This document shows positions 1-7,494 of a stretch of DNA of 39,106 nt, piece by piece (the first letter of the stretch is position 1; each line of letters starts with the position of its first letter). The translations under genes were made by a program, and so were the position numbers. The DNA comes from Lysobacterales bacterium (GTDB lineage Bacteria; Pseudomonadota; Gammaproteobacteria; Xanthomonadales; SZUA-38), in NCBI GenBank assembly GCA_030065125.1, contig JASJDM010000059.1, positions 1 through 39,106 of the forward strand. The letters run 5' to 3'. Below the pieces are notes generated by a model, which searched no databases, was not told the DNA's origin, and saw only the letters and a program-made list of their open reading frames with translations.

Positions 1-98
1 TATTCGTTCATGACGGCCGCCATGTCCTCTACGCGGTTCCCGTCAAGCGCCCGGTAGAAGCGCCCCACCAGAGCCTTGGCGTTCTGGAAATCAGTCAT
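1..98 (-). CDS. SnoaL/NTF2-like protein, partial (3' end off the left edge)
   Basis: An ATG on the minus strand at 98 opens a frame that runs off the left edge; only about 32 residues are visible, beginning MTDFQNAKALVGRFYRALDG. The pattern of an amphipathic first helix with FYRALDG and then MAAVMNEY is what the first helices of SnoaL/NTF2-fold proteins look like. It follows the stop of the upstream SnoaL-like gene by only 9 bp, so it is very probably the fourth gene of the bicupin-dehydrogenase-SnoaL operon. Function cannot be set from so short a piece. The fold call is moderate; the frame and start are well supported by the tight spacing. Confidence 0.6.
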   Translation of the reverse strand, partial: MTDFQNAKALVGRFYRALDGNRVEDMAAVMNE

Positions 99-107
99 GG
101 AAACCAG

Positions 108-1091
108 TCACGGGTCGAGGGTCTGGCCCAGCACGGCCAGGTCGTCAAAAATGGTCATTTCGATGGCAACCCGCCCGGCGATGCAGCGCCAGTGAGTCAC
201 CCCGAGGACAAACAGCGGCCGGCCAGTGGGCTGTACGCCCATGACCTCGTCTTCGTGGGTACCTGCCACCGTCCAGCGCACGGCGATGTCCACACCATTG
301 CTGGAAAACGGCTGGGCCGCCACGTGGTCCACGCTGAACCGCAGGTCACCCAGGATGTTCCTCAGAGACCGATAGTAATCAAATACTTCGTCGCGGCCGG
401 AATAGTGTCGAAACGGCGAGCGGTGGAGCACGCTGTAGGGCGCATGGCAGCGATCGAAGGCCGCGCGGTCGCCGGACCAGCAGCTGTCGAGGACCCGCCA
501 GGCAAAAGCCACGGGATCGTCTTCGGGCAACGCGGCCTGTTGCACCTCGGGCGGATCCGCTTCCCGGACCCGCCTGATCTCGGATTCGAACCATTGACTG
601 AGCTCATCGCTGCGCTCCCGGGCCATGAGTCGCGCAGCCGCCAGGGGCTCGGCGCCCAGTTGCGTCGCCAGGGTCATGTTGTCCCGCACCAGCCACTCCC
701 GGGTGATGACCCCGTCCTCGATCACGCAGTCGGCGATGTTGGTCATGCGCACCGGGTTTCCGGTGGCCGGGCCATACCTGGTCGGCCCCCGGTTGGTCAT
801 GCGGCTGAGCAGTCGGTGGGATGAGTAATAACCGTCTTCCCGGTTGCCCGACCAGATCACGTTCTCCGCCAGCAGCAGTCGATCGGGAAACGACTCCAGG
901 GTCTGCCAGGTCTGGTGAACCACGGTTTTGTTGCCGCGGGTAATGCCGTCCAATCCGTAGATCACACAGTCCGGCGCGTAGTACTGCTCGATCAGCTCAA
1001 CGCCGCGCTGCTCCCAGATTTCGAAGGTGATGCCCAGGATGTAGTCGACGATGTCCGACTCCGCGCCGTAGGCGCCCACTCGTTTGGTCAT
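108..1091 (-). CDS. two-domain SnoaL/NTF2-like protein
   Basis: A 327-residue soluble protein made of two SnoaL-like (NTF2-fold, polyketide-cyclase/ester-cyclase type) halves, roughly residues 8-150 and 190-320. Each has the family layout of a helical start (IVDYILGITFEIWEQRG; AFAWRVLDSCWSGDRAAFD), a YAPDCVIYG or HAPYSVLHR strand, and a closing strand with IEDGVITREW or AGRVAIEMTIFDD. Family members bind small organic acids or polyketide-like rings in the cone; many are isomerases, cyclases or hydrolases, so the reaction is open. It lies 33 bp downstream of the HpsN-like dehydrogenase and 9 bp upstream of another SnoaL gene, so it is read as part of the operon driven from about 3535. Confidence 0.75.
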   Translation of the reverse strand: MTKRVGAYGAESDIVDYILGITFEIWEQRGVELIEQYYAPDCVIYGLDGITRGNKTVVHQTWQTLESFPDRLLLAENVIWSGNREDGYYSSHRLLSRMTNRGPTRYGPATGNPVRMTNIADCVIEDGVITREWLVRDNMTLATQLGAEPLAAARLMARERSDELSQWFESEIRRVREADPPEVQQAALPEDDPVAFAWRVLDSCWSGDRAAFDRCHAPYSVLHRSPFRHYSGRDEVFDYYRSLRNILGDLRFSVDHVAAQPFSSNGVDIAVRWTVAGTHEDEVMGVQPTGRPLFVLGVTHWRCIAGRVAIEMTIFDDLAVLGQTLDP

Positions 1092-1124
1092 CGTAGCGGC
1101 TCTGCCCCGAAGGTCCGGCTGGAT

Positions 1125-2423
1125 TCAGCTGGCCTTGGCCTTGTCCCGAAGGTGGGCGTAACGCTGTACCCGCAGGTCTGCCTGGGCCTTGTGGCCAGCG
1201 AATCCCTCCAGCTCACACAGTCGCGAACAGTATTCACCAATGGTTGCCGTAGCTTCCGGAGTGACCCGCTGGTAAGTGCAGGTCTTGAGAAACTTCCCTA
1301 CCCAAAGGCCGCCAGTGTAACGGGCCGCCAGCTTGGTGGGCAGGGTGTGATTGGTGCCGATGACCTTGTCGCCGTAGGACACGTTGGTTTCGGGACCCAG
1401 GAACAGGGCGCCGTAGTTGCGCATATTGTCCAGGAAGTAGTCGTCGTCCCGGGTCATCACCTGGACATGCTCAGAAGCGATACGGTCCGCCTCGGCCAGC
1501 ATTTCCTCGCGGCTGTCGCAGACGATGACCTGGCCGTAGTCCTGCCAGGCACGACCGGCCACGTCCGCCGTGGGCAGGATTTCCAGCTGGCGCTCGATCT
1601 CGGTCATGGTGTCGCGCCCGAGCTGCTCGGAATCCGTCAGCAGGATCGCCGGCGAATTGGGGCCGTGTTCAGCCTGGCCCAGCAGGTCCGTGGCGGCCAT
1701 TTCGGCATCGCAGCTGTCATCGGCAATCACCAGGGTTTCCGTCGGCCCGGCAAACAGGTCGATGCCAACCCGCCCGTAAAGCTGTCTTTTGGCCTCGGCC
1801 ACGTAGGCATTGCCGGGTCCTACCAGGATGTCCACCGGGTCGACGGTCTCGGTGCCCAGAGCCATGGCGCCCACCGCCTGCACACCGCCCAGGCAATAGA
1901 TTTCGTCGGCGCCGCCCAGGTGCATGGCCGCCACGATGGCGTCGTGGGGCTTGCCCTCGTGGGGCGGCGCACAGGCGATGATGCGGGGTACCCCGGCCAC
2001 CTTGGCTGTCACTACGCTCATGTGGGCTGACGCAACCATGGGGTAGCGGCCGCCGGGAACGTAGCAGCCTACGCTGCCCACCGGGATGTTCTTGTGGCCC
2101 AGGACCACGCCGGGAAACGTTTCCTCCTCCACGTCTTTCATGGAGGCGCGCTGTATCTCCGCGAAATTCCGCACCTGGGCCTGGGCAAACCGGATGTCAT
2201 CCAGGGTCTGTTCCGGGACCCGGGCCACGCAGGCCTCGATTTCCTCCTCGGTCAGGCGATACCGCTCCGGCGAGTAGCTGTCGAATTTCTCCGAAAGCTC
2301 CCGCACCGCCGCATCTCCGCGTGCCTTGATATCTGCCAGGATGCCTTCCACCGTGCTGCGGACCTGCGCATCCATCTCTTCAGCGGCATCCGCGCTGATG
2401 CCTTGTTTGATTACCCGGATCAT
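1125..2423 (-). CDS. HisD-family NAD-dependent alcohol dehydrogenase, HpsN-like
   Basis: A 432-residue member of the histidinol dehydrogenase fold. The zinc ligands of the family are visible as Q250, H253, D352 and H411, the acid/base pair as E318-H319, and a further conserved His at 359 (GTNHTLPT). The C-terminal block GGLWVGKFLKTCTYQ resembles the HpsN branch (2,3-dihydroxypropane-1-sulfonate dehydrogenase), which oxidises a primary alcohol to a carboxylate in two steps, more than biosynthetic HisD. No his genes are near. It follows the bicupin by 24 bp with a good AAGGA site. The substrate is probably a polyol or hydroxyalkyl compound; no sulfolactate lyase or DHPS transporter is seen, so the sulfonate assignment is not safe. 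Confidence 0.85.
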   Translation of the reverse strand: MIRVIKQGISADAAEEMDAQVRSTVEGILADIKARGDAAVRELSEKFDSYSPERYRLTEEEIEACVARVPEQTLDDIRFAQAQVRNFAEIQRASMKDVEEETFPGVVLGHKNIPVGSVGCYVPGGRYPMVASAHMSVVTAKVAGVPRIIACAPPHEGKPHDAIVAAMHLGGADEIYCLGGVQAVGAMALGTETVDPVDILVGPGNAYVAEAKRQLYGRVGIDLFAGPTETLVIADDSCDAEMAATDLLGQAEHGPNSPAILLTDSEQLGRDTMTEIERQLEILPTADVAGRAWQDYGQVIVCDSREEMLAEADRIASEHVQVMTRDDDYFLDNMRNYGALFLGPETNVSYGDKVIGTNHTLPTKLAARYTGGLWVGKFLKTCTYQRVTPEATATIGEYCSRLCELEGFAGHKAQADLRVQRYAHLRDKAKAS

Positions 2424-2447
2424 TTCCTTAACCTCAAAACCTGCAAA

Positions 2448-3482
2448 TCATGCGGCCCGCTCAGATCTAACGAAGCCCGATGGCTCATCGCTGCCGCGCA
2501 CAACGTATACCAAAGCCGGCTCCTGACCGGCGTTTCTGTAAATCCTTGGCATGTCCACGGGTACCGTCATCACGTCTCCGGGACCCAGCGAAAGCTGTCC
2601 GTTGGACCACTCCAGCACCAGTTCGCCCTGCTGCACCATCAGCACCTCTTCCTCCCTGCGCAGGAATCGGGGAGTAGCAGCCCCAGGTTCCAGGCGCTGG
2701 CGACGAACGTGAAACCCGTGGGACCAGCCCATCTGGCCGGCAGGCATGCCGTCCGGCTCGTTGCCGCCACCGACGATGGGCGACTCGGCAATGCCGGCAC
2801 CCTCGCCGAAAGGAAACACCTCCCGGTGTGCCAATTGCTGCTCACGCACGACGCATTCGGCGATTTCCTCGCCGGTCATTTTGCGCAGTCGTGCCACGTC
2901 GTCAGCGGTAGTCGCCGGCATGATCTCTGCGCCCTCGGGCACGGATTCCCCGCGGGTGGTGTCGATCAGGCGGCCACTTTTCAGCAGAACCAGACCATGG
3001 TCCCTTGCTTTTTCGAAGACGTAGGGCGCCCAGGTCACGTGACCCGGGTCATCGCCGCCCAGCACTGCAAACAGAAATCCAGTGTCGTCCCCGACATTGG
3101 TGAAACCCCGAAACACATGGATGGGAATGGAGATGGTATCTCCAGGCCCGAGTTCGATGCTGCCGTCCTCGCAGTCCGGCCCCAGGGTGAAGGCCCAGCG
3201 GCCGCTGTGCACCACGAACACTTCGGCCGTCTCGTGACTGTGCTGGGAATTGACGCAGCCCGGTGGCTGGCGGGCCCCGCCGATGTTGAAGCCATGGGGA
3301 ATGTCGATGTGGACATGCTGATCCGGGCTTTCAGCGACGCCGGGGCCGATGATGGTGAAGTTTTCCTTCTCCTTGCTACCCGGGGTTCGCGTGTCGATGA
3401 AAGCGCTGGTGCAGGGCTCCAGCTCAGCGTAGCGAACAAGCCGCGCGCGCAATGCCTGATCTGACCAGTTCACTTGTGACAT
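2448..3482 (-). CDS. bicupin protein
   Basis: A 344-residue two-cupin protein. The first cupin (about 50-155) keeps the full metal set H81, H83, E87 and H122. The second (about 270-335) has the GELVLEW...GDVMTVP fold signature but no metal histidines, so only one site should be catalytic. This half-active layout occurs in gentisate/1-hydroxy-2-naphthoate dioxygenase-like and quercetinase-like bicupins, and in sugar isomerases, so ring cleavage or isomerisation are both possible. Start chosen at the ATG at 3482 because GGAAGGGG lies just upstream; a longer frame to 3569 would run through the operator and promoter. First gene of the operon bicupin, HpsN-like dehydrogenase, SnoaL, SnoaL. Confidence 0.8.
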   Translation of the reverse strand: MSQVNWSDQALRARLVRYAELEPCTSAFIDTRTPGSKEKENFTIIGPGVAESPDQHVHIDIPHGFNIGGARQPPGCVNSQHSHETAEVFVVHSGRWAFTLGPDCEDGSIELGPGDTISIPIHVFRGFTNVGDDTGFLFAVLGGDDPGHVTWAPYVFEKARDHGLVLLKSGRLIDTTRGESVPEGAEIMPATTADDVARLRKMTGEEIAECVVREQQLAHREVFPFGEGAGIAESPIVGGGNEPDGMPAGQMGWSHGFHVRRQRLEPGAATPRFLRREEEVLMVQQGELVLEWSNGQLSLGPGDVMTVPVDMPRIYRNAGQEPALVYVVRGSDEPSGFVRSERAA

Positions 3483-3540
3483 GTCCCCTTCCCGTTTCCT
3501 GACGCGCCCAGCCGGGGCGCTTTCACGCAATAAGGAGCCA

Positions 3541-3569
3541 AATGTACTTCGAATGCAAAAGCCATGCAA
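3541..3569 (-). promoter_or_regulatory. sigma70-type promoter of the bicupin operon
   Basis: On the minus strand TTGCAT (3564-3569) and TACATT (3541-3546) are separated by exactly 17 bp, close to a -35/-10 pair. The 18-bp LacI-type operator lies across the spacer and -10, which would let the repressor block RNA polymerase. The start codon is about 50 bp downstream. Predicted by eye only. Confidence 0.5.
3542..3559. promoter_or_regulatory. LacI-type operator, site 1 (bicupin operon, proximal)
   Basis: ATGTACTTCGAATGCAAA, an 18-bp near-palindrome centred on TTCGAA. It matches four other copies in the left part of the window and overlaps the predicted promoter of the bicupin operon. Confidence 0.7.
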
Positions 3570-3681
3570 GGACTGAATGCCGCATTTTTTTGGCGGCCTA
3601 AGTGATTCAAAGTACTTAAAATAATCAAGCGATGTACTGACCAGTATCGAACCGGCCAGGGGTGGATAGATCAGGGCTCAA

Positions 3682-3699
3682 AATGCATTCGAAATCAAT
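3682..3699. promoter_or_regulatory. LacI-type operator, site 2 (bicupin operon, distal)
   Basis: AATGCATTCGAAATCAAT, the reverse orientation of the same motif. Its centre is 140 bp upstream of site 1, and it covers the stop codon of the lipoprotein hydrolase gene. As an auxiliary operator it could support DNA looping. It is the most divergent copy. Confidence 0.5.
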
Positions 3700-4741
3700 T
3701 CTGTACCTGGACCATGAATGACCGAAAAAAGGCGGCATCCCGATCCACCGCCCGGGCCAGCCCCTCACCCTGAAACATATGCTCGTCAACGTCGTAGGCG
3801 TAGAGCACAAAGGGCCTTTTGGCCAGGTGCAGCCGCGCCGCCAGCCGTTCCGACCATTCGAACGGTACCGAGCCATCGGCCCGGGCATGGTGAATGATCA
3901 GCGGCGTCTCCAGGTGGCCCAGGTGATTGAGTGGATCGCTCCATTCAGGCCTGTGGGTGAACGGCAGGGCCTCGATCTGTTCTCTCAGTCGATCAATGCC
4001 CTGCTCCTTGCGAAGTTGGCCGGATTCTCCGAGCCCCGTGTCGTCATAGTGATACGCCTGCTCCCACAGCGGAGCGCCCGTCGGCGCCCACAGGCTGGCG
4101 GCCCGGATTGCCCGAGTAGCCAGCAGCGCCCGCAAGGTGATTTCTCCACCCATGGAGTGTCCCCACATGAACACGTTGCCCAGGTCCGCCTGCTCCAGGT
4201 CGGACAAGGCCGACACCAGGGCCAGCACATCCAGGGTGTAATAGCTGCTGGCCAGCAGCCCCTCGGTGTACTCGCCCCCCTCGGACTGATTGTGTCCGCG
4301 GTAATCGGGCATGACCACCAGGAACCCTTCCCGCGTGTAGGCCTCGGGCACCGCTCGATAGTAGTCACCGGGGCGCCAGTCGACCCCTTCGGCGGTCACA
4401 CCATAGCGGGGCGGATCGGGGTGATACCCATGGTTCGCAATCAGTACGGGAAATCCGGCGGCTGGAGGCTGACCTTCCGGCACCGCCACGAGCGCGTACA
4501 GCTGCAGACCGCTGGACTGGTAGGACACCAGGTAAGCGGAAAAACCATCACCCCCCCGTTCCTGCCGTTCGTATCCCAGCGTGGTGCTCACCCCGGCTGC
4601 CCGCATGGACTCTATGGCCAGTGGCGACTGGCGGATCCCGCCCAGGCATCCCGCCAGAAACACGCAGGCCAGCAGGGTACCGGTCAGCGCGGCCGCCCGG
4701 CCGCGGGCAAAGATAGCGAGATCAGCTGTGAGCGTCTTCAA
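3695..4741 (-). CDS. lipoprotein alpha/beta hydrolase (S9/DPP-like)
   Basis: A 348-residue protein with a hydrophobic leader (GTLLACVFLAGC) ending in a lipobox Cys at 32, so it is probably a lipoprotein anchored on the periplasmic side. The mature part is an alpha/beta hydrolase of the prolyl-oligopeptidase/dienelactone type: the oxyanion-region HGYHP, a nucleophile elbow GHSMGGE with Ser196, an Asp in the HARADGSVP loop, and a late His in DEHMFQG. It may hydrolyse an ester, lactone or peptide before uptake. It overlaps the end of the GMC oxidoreductase gene by 20 bp and is the last gene of the SnoaL-GMC-hydrolase unit. Confidence 0.8.
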   Translation of the reverse strand: MKTLTADLAIFARGRAAALTGTLLACVFLAGCLGGIRQSPLAIESMRAAGVSTTLGYERQERGGDGFSAYLVSYQSSGLQLYALVAVPEGQPPAAGFPVLIANHGYHPDPPRYGVTAEGVDWRPGDYYRAVPEAYTREGFLVVMPDYRGHNQSEGGEYTEGLLASSYYTLDVLALVSALSDLEQADLGNVFMWGHSMGGEITLRALLATRAIRAASLWAPTGAPLWEQAYHYDDTGLGESGQLRKEQGIDRLREQIEALPFTHRPEWSDPLNHLGHLETPLIIHHARADGSVPFEWSERLAARLHLAKRPFVLYAYDVDEHMFQGEGLARAVDRDAAFFRSFMVQVQN

Positions 4742-6317
4742 GAATCAGGTCAGAGGCTTTTTCAGCCAGCATAATGGTTGGCGCGTTGGTATTGCCAGCT
4801 ACGATCTCCGGCATGATGGAAGCGTCAGCCACCCGTACGTTCTCCAGGTCTCTCACCTGCAGTCGCGGGTTTACCACAGATTCAGGGTTCTCCAGTGAAC
4901 CCATGCGACAGGTTCCCACCGGATGGTAGGCAGTGCCGACCCGCTGCCGGCAAGCCTCGAGGATTTCCTCCCGGCTCTGAACGCCAGGCCCTGGCGACAG
5001 CTCCTGGGGCAGGTACTGCTGCAGCGCCGGGCTGCCAACGATTTTTCGCAGGGTCAGGAAGCCGTCAATCAATCCCTCCCGGTCGTCCGGGTGAGACAGG
5101 GCGTTGTAGTCAATGCGGGGGACCAGCCGCCCGTTGTCCTTTTCCAGCCACAAACGTCCGCGGCTCTTCGGCTTGAGCAGGCACACATCGGCGTAGAAAC
5201 CCCTGCCCCAGACGACCCCCTTTGAATCGACGCCAACTCGCGCAGGGATCATATGAAACTGGACATCGGGATGATCCAGTTCGGGGCGAGTGCGGGCAAA
5301 GCCGCCGGCCTCCACGTGGTTGGTGGAGAACAGGCCACTGCCATTCAAAAGGTACTGGAATGGCGCCCACACCATGGACGGAAGGTTGGCCAGGCTCAGA
5401 CCGCGTCCGCCTTTTGCCTTGAGGAAAATGTTCATGGCGGGATGTTCCTGCAGGTTGTCGCCCATGCCTGGCACATCAGCCACTACGTCAATGCCCAGTT
5501 CGGACAGCTCTGCCCCCGGCCCCACTCCGGATGCCAGCAGCAGCGAGGGTGAACCCACGGCGCCAGCAGACAGGACAAGCTCACGAGACACTTCAATACG
5601 CCCCAGATCCCCTGCCAGCAATACCGCGTCCGCCCGGTTGCCGGTGAACGCAATTCGTTCAACTTCGGCGCCTGTCATCACCGTCAGGTTTTCCGGCGCA
5701 GATCGTAGAAAAGCGTCAGCCGAGCTCCAGCGCCGGCCTCGGTTCATGGTGACCTGGTAGGTTCCCAGTCCCTCCTGGGACTCGCCGTTGAAGTCCCGGC
5801 TGCGGCCGATACCAGCCTGTTCTCCTGCCTGGGCCCAGCTCTCGCAGAGCGGATGCGGTGACGGCAGCTCACCCACGATCAGCGGTCCGGCGTCACCGTG
5901 CAGCTCGCCGCTGTGGGTCAGGTTTTTTTCCGACTTCCTGAAGTACGGCAATACGCTGTTCCAGTCCCAGCCGGCGCAGCCCGCGGCAGCCCAGTTGTCG
6001 TAGTCGCCGGGACGGCCGCGGATATACACCATACTGTTGATGGAGCTGGATCCGCCCAGGGTTTTGCCCCGGGGCACGCTCAGCCGGCGCCCGTTGAGCT
6101 GGGGCTGCGGTGTACTTTCCAGCATCCAGTTGAAGCGGGGGTTGCCCATCAGGTTGACCAGGGCCACCGGGGTGCTGACACGCCAGTTGGCATTGCTCGG
6201 TCCGGCCTCTATCAGGCACACGCTGTGTTGCCCGGACTCGCTGAGGCGGCGGGCCAGGCAGCAACCGGCAGAGCCTGCGCCCACTACCACATAGTCAAAA
6301 CGGGTCTGCCGGCTCAT
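4722..6317 (-). CDS. GMC-family FAD-dependent alcohol oxidoreductase
   Basis: A 531-residue glucose-methanol-choline oxidoreductase. The FAD dinucleotide fold is at the N terminus (VVVGAGSAGCCLARRL), GMC signature 1 around GGSSSINSMVYIRGRPGDYDNW, signature 2 at GAVGSPSLLLASGVGP, and the catalytic His in GTAYHPVGTCRMG with the second-base Asn in GNTNAPTIMLAEK. The enzyme oxidises an alcohol to an aldehyde and passes electrons to a quinone or other acceptor. The start MSRQTRF was chosen because it leaves a normal FAD-fold N terminus, 8 bp after the SnoaL stop. Choline dehydrogenase is possible by family alone, but there is no betaine gene nearby. The locus suggests a specific alcohol of the regulon's substrate. 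Confidence 0.85.
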   Translation of the reverse strand: MSRQTRFDYVVVGAGSAGCCLARRLSESGQHSVCLIEAGPSNANWRVSTPVALVNLMGNPRFNWMLESTPQPQLNGRRLSVPRGKTLGGSSSINSMVYIRGRPGDYDNWAAAGCAGWDWNSVLPYFRKSEKNLTHSGELHGDAGPLIVGELPSPHPLCESWAQAGEQAGIGRSRDFNGESQEGLGTYQVTMNRGRRWSSADAFLRSAPENLTVMTGAEVERIAFTGNRADAVLLAGDLGRIEVSRELVLSAGAVGSPSLLLASGVGPGAELSELGIDVVADVPGMGDNLQEHPAMNIFLKAKGGRGLSLANLPSMVWAPFQYLLNGSGLFSTNHVEAGGFARTRPELDHPDVQFHMIPARVGVDSKGVVWGRGFYADVCLLKPKSRGRLWLEKDNGRLVPRIDYNALSHPDDREGLIDGFLTLRKIVGSPALQQYLPQELSPGPGVQSREEILEACRQRVGTAYHPVGTCRMGSLENPESVVNPRLQVRDLENVRVADASIMPEIVAGNTNAPTIMLAEKASDLILEDAHS

Positions 6318-6324
6318 AAGGTGG

Positions 6325-7332
6325 TCACAGCGAGCGACGCGGCTCACCGCGCTGGTGCCGCAACCGGGCAAACACGTCCATTCCCAGCTGGTCCAGGGCA
6401 TTAAGAATATCGATGGGCACCCAGTTCTCGGCGATCAGGCCGTCCTCAATGCGGTAAAAGTCCATCACCCGCAAAGTGATGGCCCTGCCGGACGGGGGCA
6501 GCCCCAGCCAGCCCGGGCCGGTGTGGGTCAGGGCCATGGCCGGCCAGCCCCCAGTGGCCGCGTACGGGCCGTCACCGAAGCAGATGTACTCACCGCCCAT
6601 ATCGCGATCTGGAAATGCGCGCAGAAAAGGGATCTGGTGATTCGCTTCGAAGCCGCGGATGCCACGGGTTGTTCCGATCCCGGAAGGGCCATACCACATG
6701 AAGTTGTCCTTCCAGTACTGGCGGTGGGTCATGGATTCCAGGCTGACACCGTCAAAATCCAGCAGGCCCTTGTGCATGGCCTGCATCACCGCAACCGAGG
6801 CGGCACCCTGCTCTCCATCGTAATCGCTCAGTCGCAAGCCGTCAGAATTCACCGGGCCGGGCCACATCCCTTCCCGACCCAGGCTCTGTTGCAGCGGCCA
6901 GACCCCGGCCTGGCGCATCAGGTCGAGAACATCGAGCATGGCGTAGGTCTGCCACAGCTTACCGTCCCGTACGATATGCAGTTCACCGTAGCGCAGATGG
7001 ACCACCCCATGGGTCGCCGGGATGCCCAGCCAGTCCGCCGTGAATGTCGCCTGGTAGTGGCCCAGGGCACCCACGTAGTCCGATTCTTCATGAGGACCTG
7101 CCACAACAATAGCGTCACGCCGCTCCATGTCCGGCATGGCCGACTTGAGCCCGGCCCAGACCGCCTCTATGGCGTCCAGCCCGTGCTGTTCGTTAACAGG
7201 ATGGGACCCACACCATCGGGCCTCGGGGTGATAAATGTCTGCCAGGCACTGGCGCAGCGCCGAAGCCGGCGCCGCGGATACCCGCTTCAGTCCCTGGTGG
7301 ACGTTGATCTTGTTCTGCAAATGGTCTGCCAT
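6325..7332 (-). CDS. two-domain SnoaL/NTF2-like protein
   Basis: About 335 residues with two SnoaL-like halves (about 20-150 and 175-325). The second carries the typical segment GLLDFDGVSLESMTHRQYWKDNFMWYGPSGIG, then FPDRDM, and the closing strand VMDFYRIEDGLIAENWVPID, which is very close to the ester-cyclase/SnoaL consensus. Start placed at MADHLQNK (7332), which has GAGAG upstream; an in-frame ATG at 7359 is the alternative. It is the first gene of the SnoaL-GMC-lipoprotein hydrolase unit and sits about 50 bp from LacI-type operator 3. With the two SnoaL proteins at the left edge it makes three in one regulon. Confidence 0.75.
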   Translation of the reverse strand: MADHLQNKINVHQGLKRVSAAPASALRQCLADIYHPEARWCGSHPVNEQHGLDAIEAVWAGLKSAMPDMERRDAIVVAGPHEESDYVGALGHYQATFTADWLGIPATHGVVHLRYGELHIVRDGKLWQTYAMLDVLDLMRQAGVWPLQQSLGREGMWPGPVNSDGLRLSDYDGEQGAASVAVMQAMHKGLLDFDGVSLESMTHRQYWKDNFMWYGPSGIGTTRGIRGFEANHQIPFLRAFPDRDMGGEYICFGDGPYAATGGWPAMALTHTGPGWLGLPPSGRAITLRVMDFYRIEDGLIAENWVPIDILNALDQLGMDVFARLRHQRGEPRRSL

Positions 7333-7384
7333 CGCTACGCTCTCAGCCTGAAACCACACAATCGGCGGTGATTTTTACACCCAA

Positions 7385-7402
7385 ATGTACTTCGAATGCA
7401 AT
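7385..7402. promoter_or_regulatory. LacI-type operator, site 3 (divergent SnoaL / amidohydrolase)
   Basis: ATGTACTTCGAATGCAAT, identical to site 1 in 17 of 18 positions. It lies between the divergently transcribed SnoaL-GMC unit and the amidohydrolase, where one site could control both directions. Confidence 0.7.
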
Positions 7403-7440
7403 AATGGCGGGCGAAATACCTCAAATTGCGAGAGTGTACC

Positions 7441-7464
7441 GGGCCCGGTCTCGATCCGGGGCCC
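7441..7464. repeat. GC-rich imperfect hairpin in the amidohydrolase leader
   Basis: GGGCCCGG, a short loop, then CCGGGGCCC form an imperfect stem 30 bp before the amidohydrolase start codon. The loop core resembles the CCGATCCGGG core of the repeat units at 8635-8711, so it may be a relic of that repeat or a leader structure. Confidence 0.35.
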
Positions 7465-7494
7465 TTCGATGAACTCTATCTATTTGTTTTTGCG

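Noticed and set aside
1125..2423. Histidinol dehydrogenase for histidine biosynthesis
   Set aside because: The family fold is right, but no other his gene is present, the gene is inside a LacI-controlled catabolic operon, and the C-terminal block resembles the HpsN branch.
4722..6317. Choline dehydrogenase (betA)
   Set aside because: GMC family membership alone does not give the substrate; no betB, betI or choline transporter is nearby.
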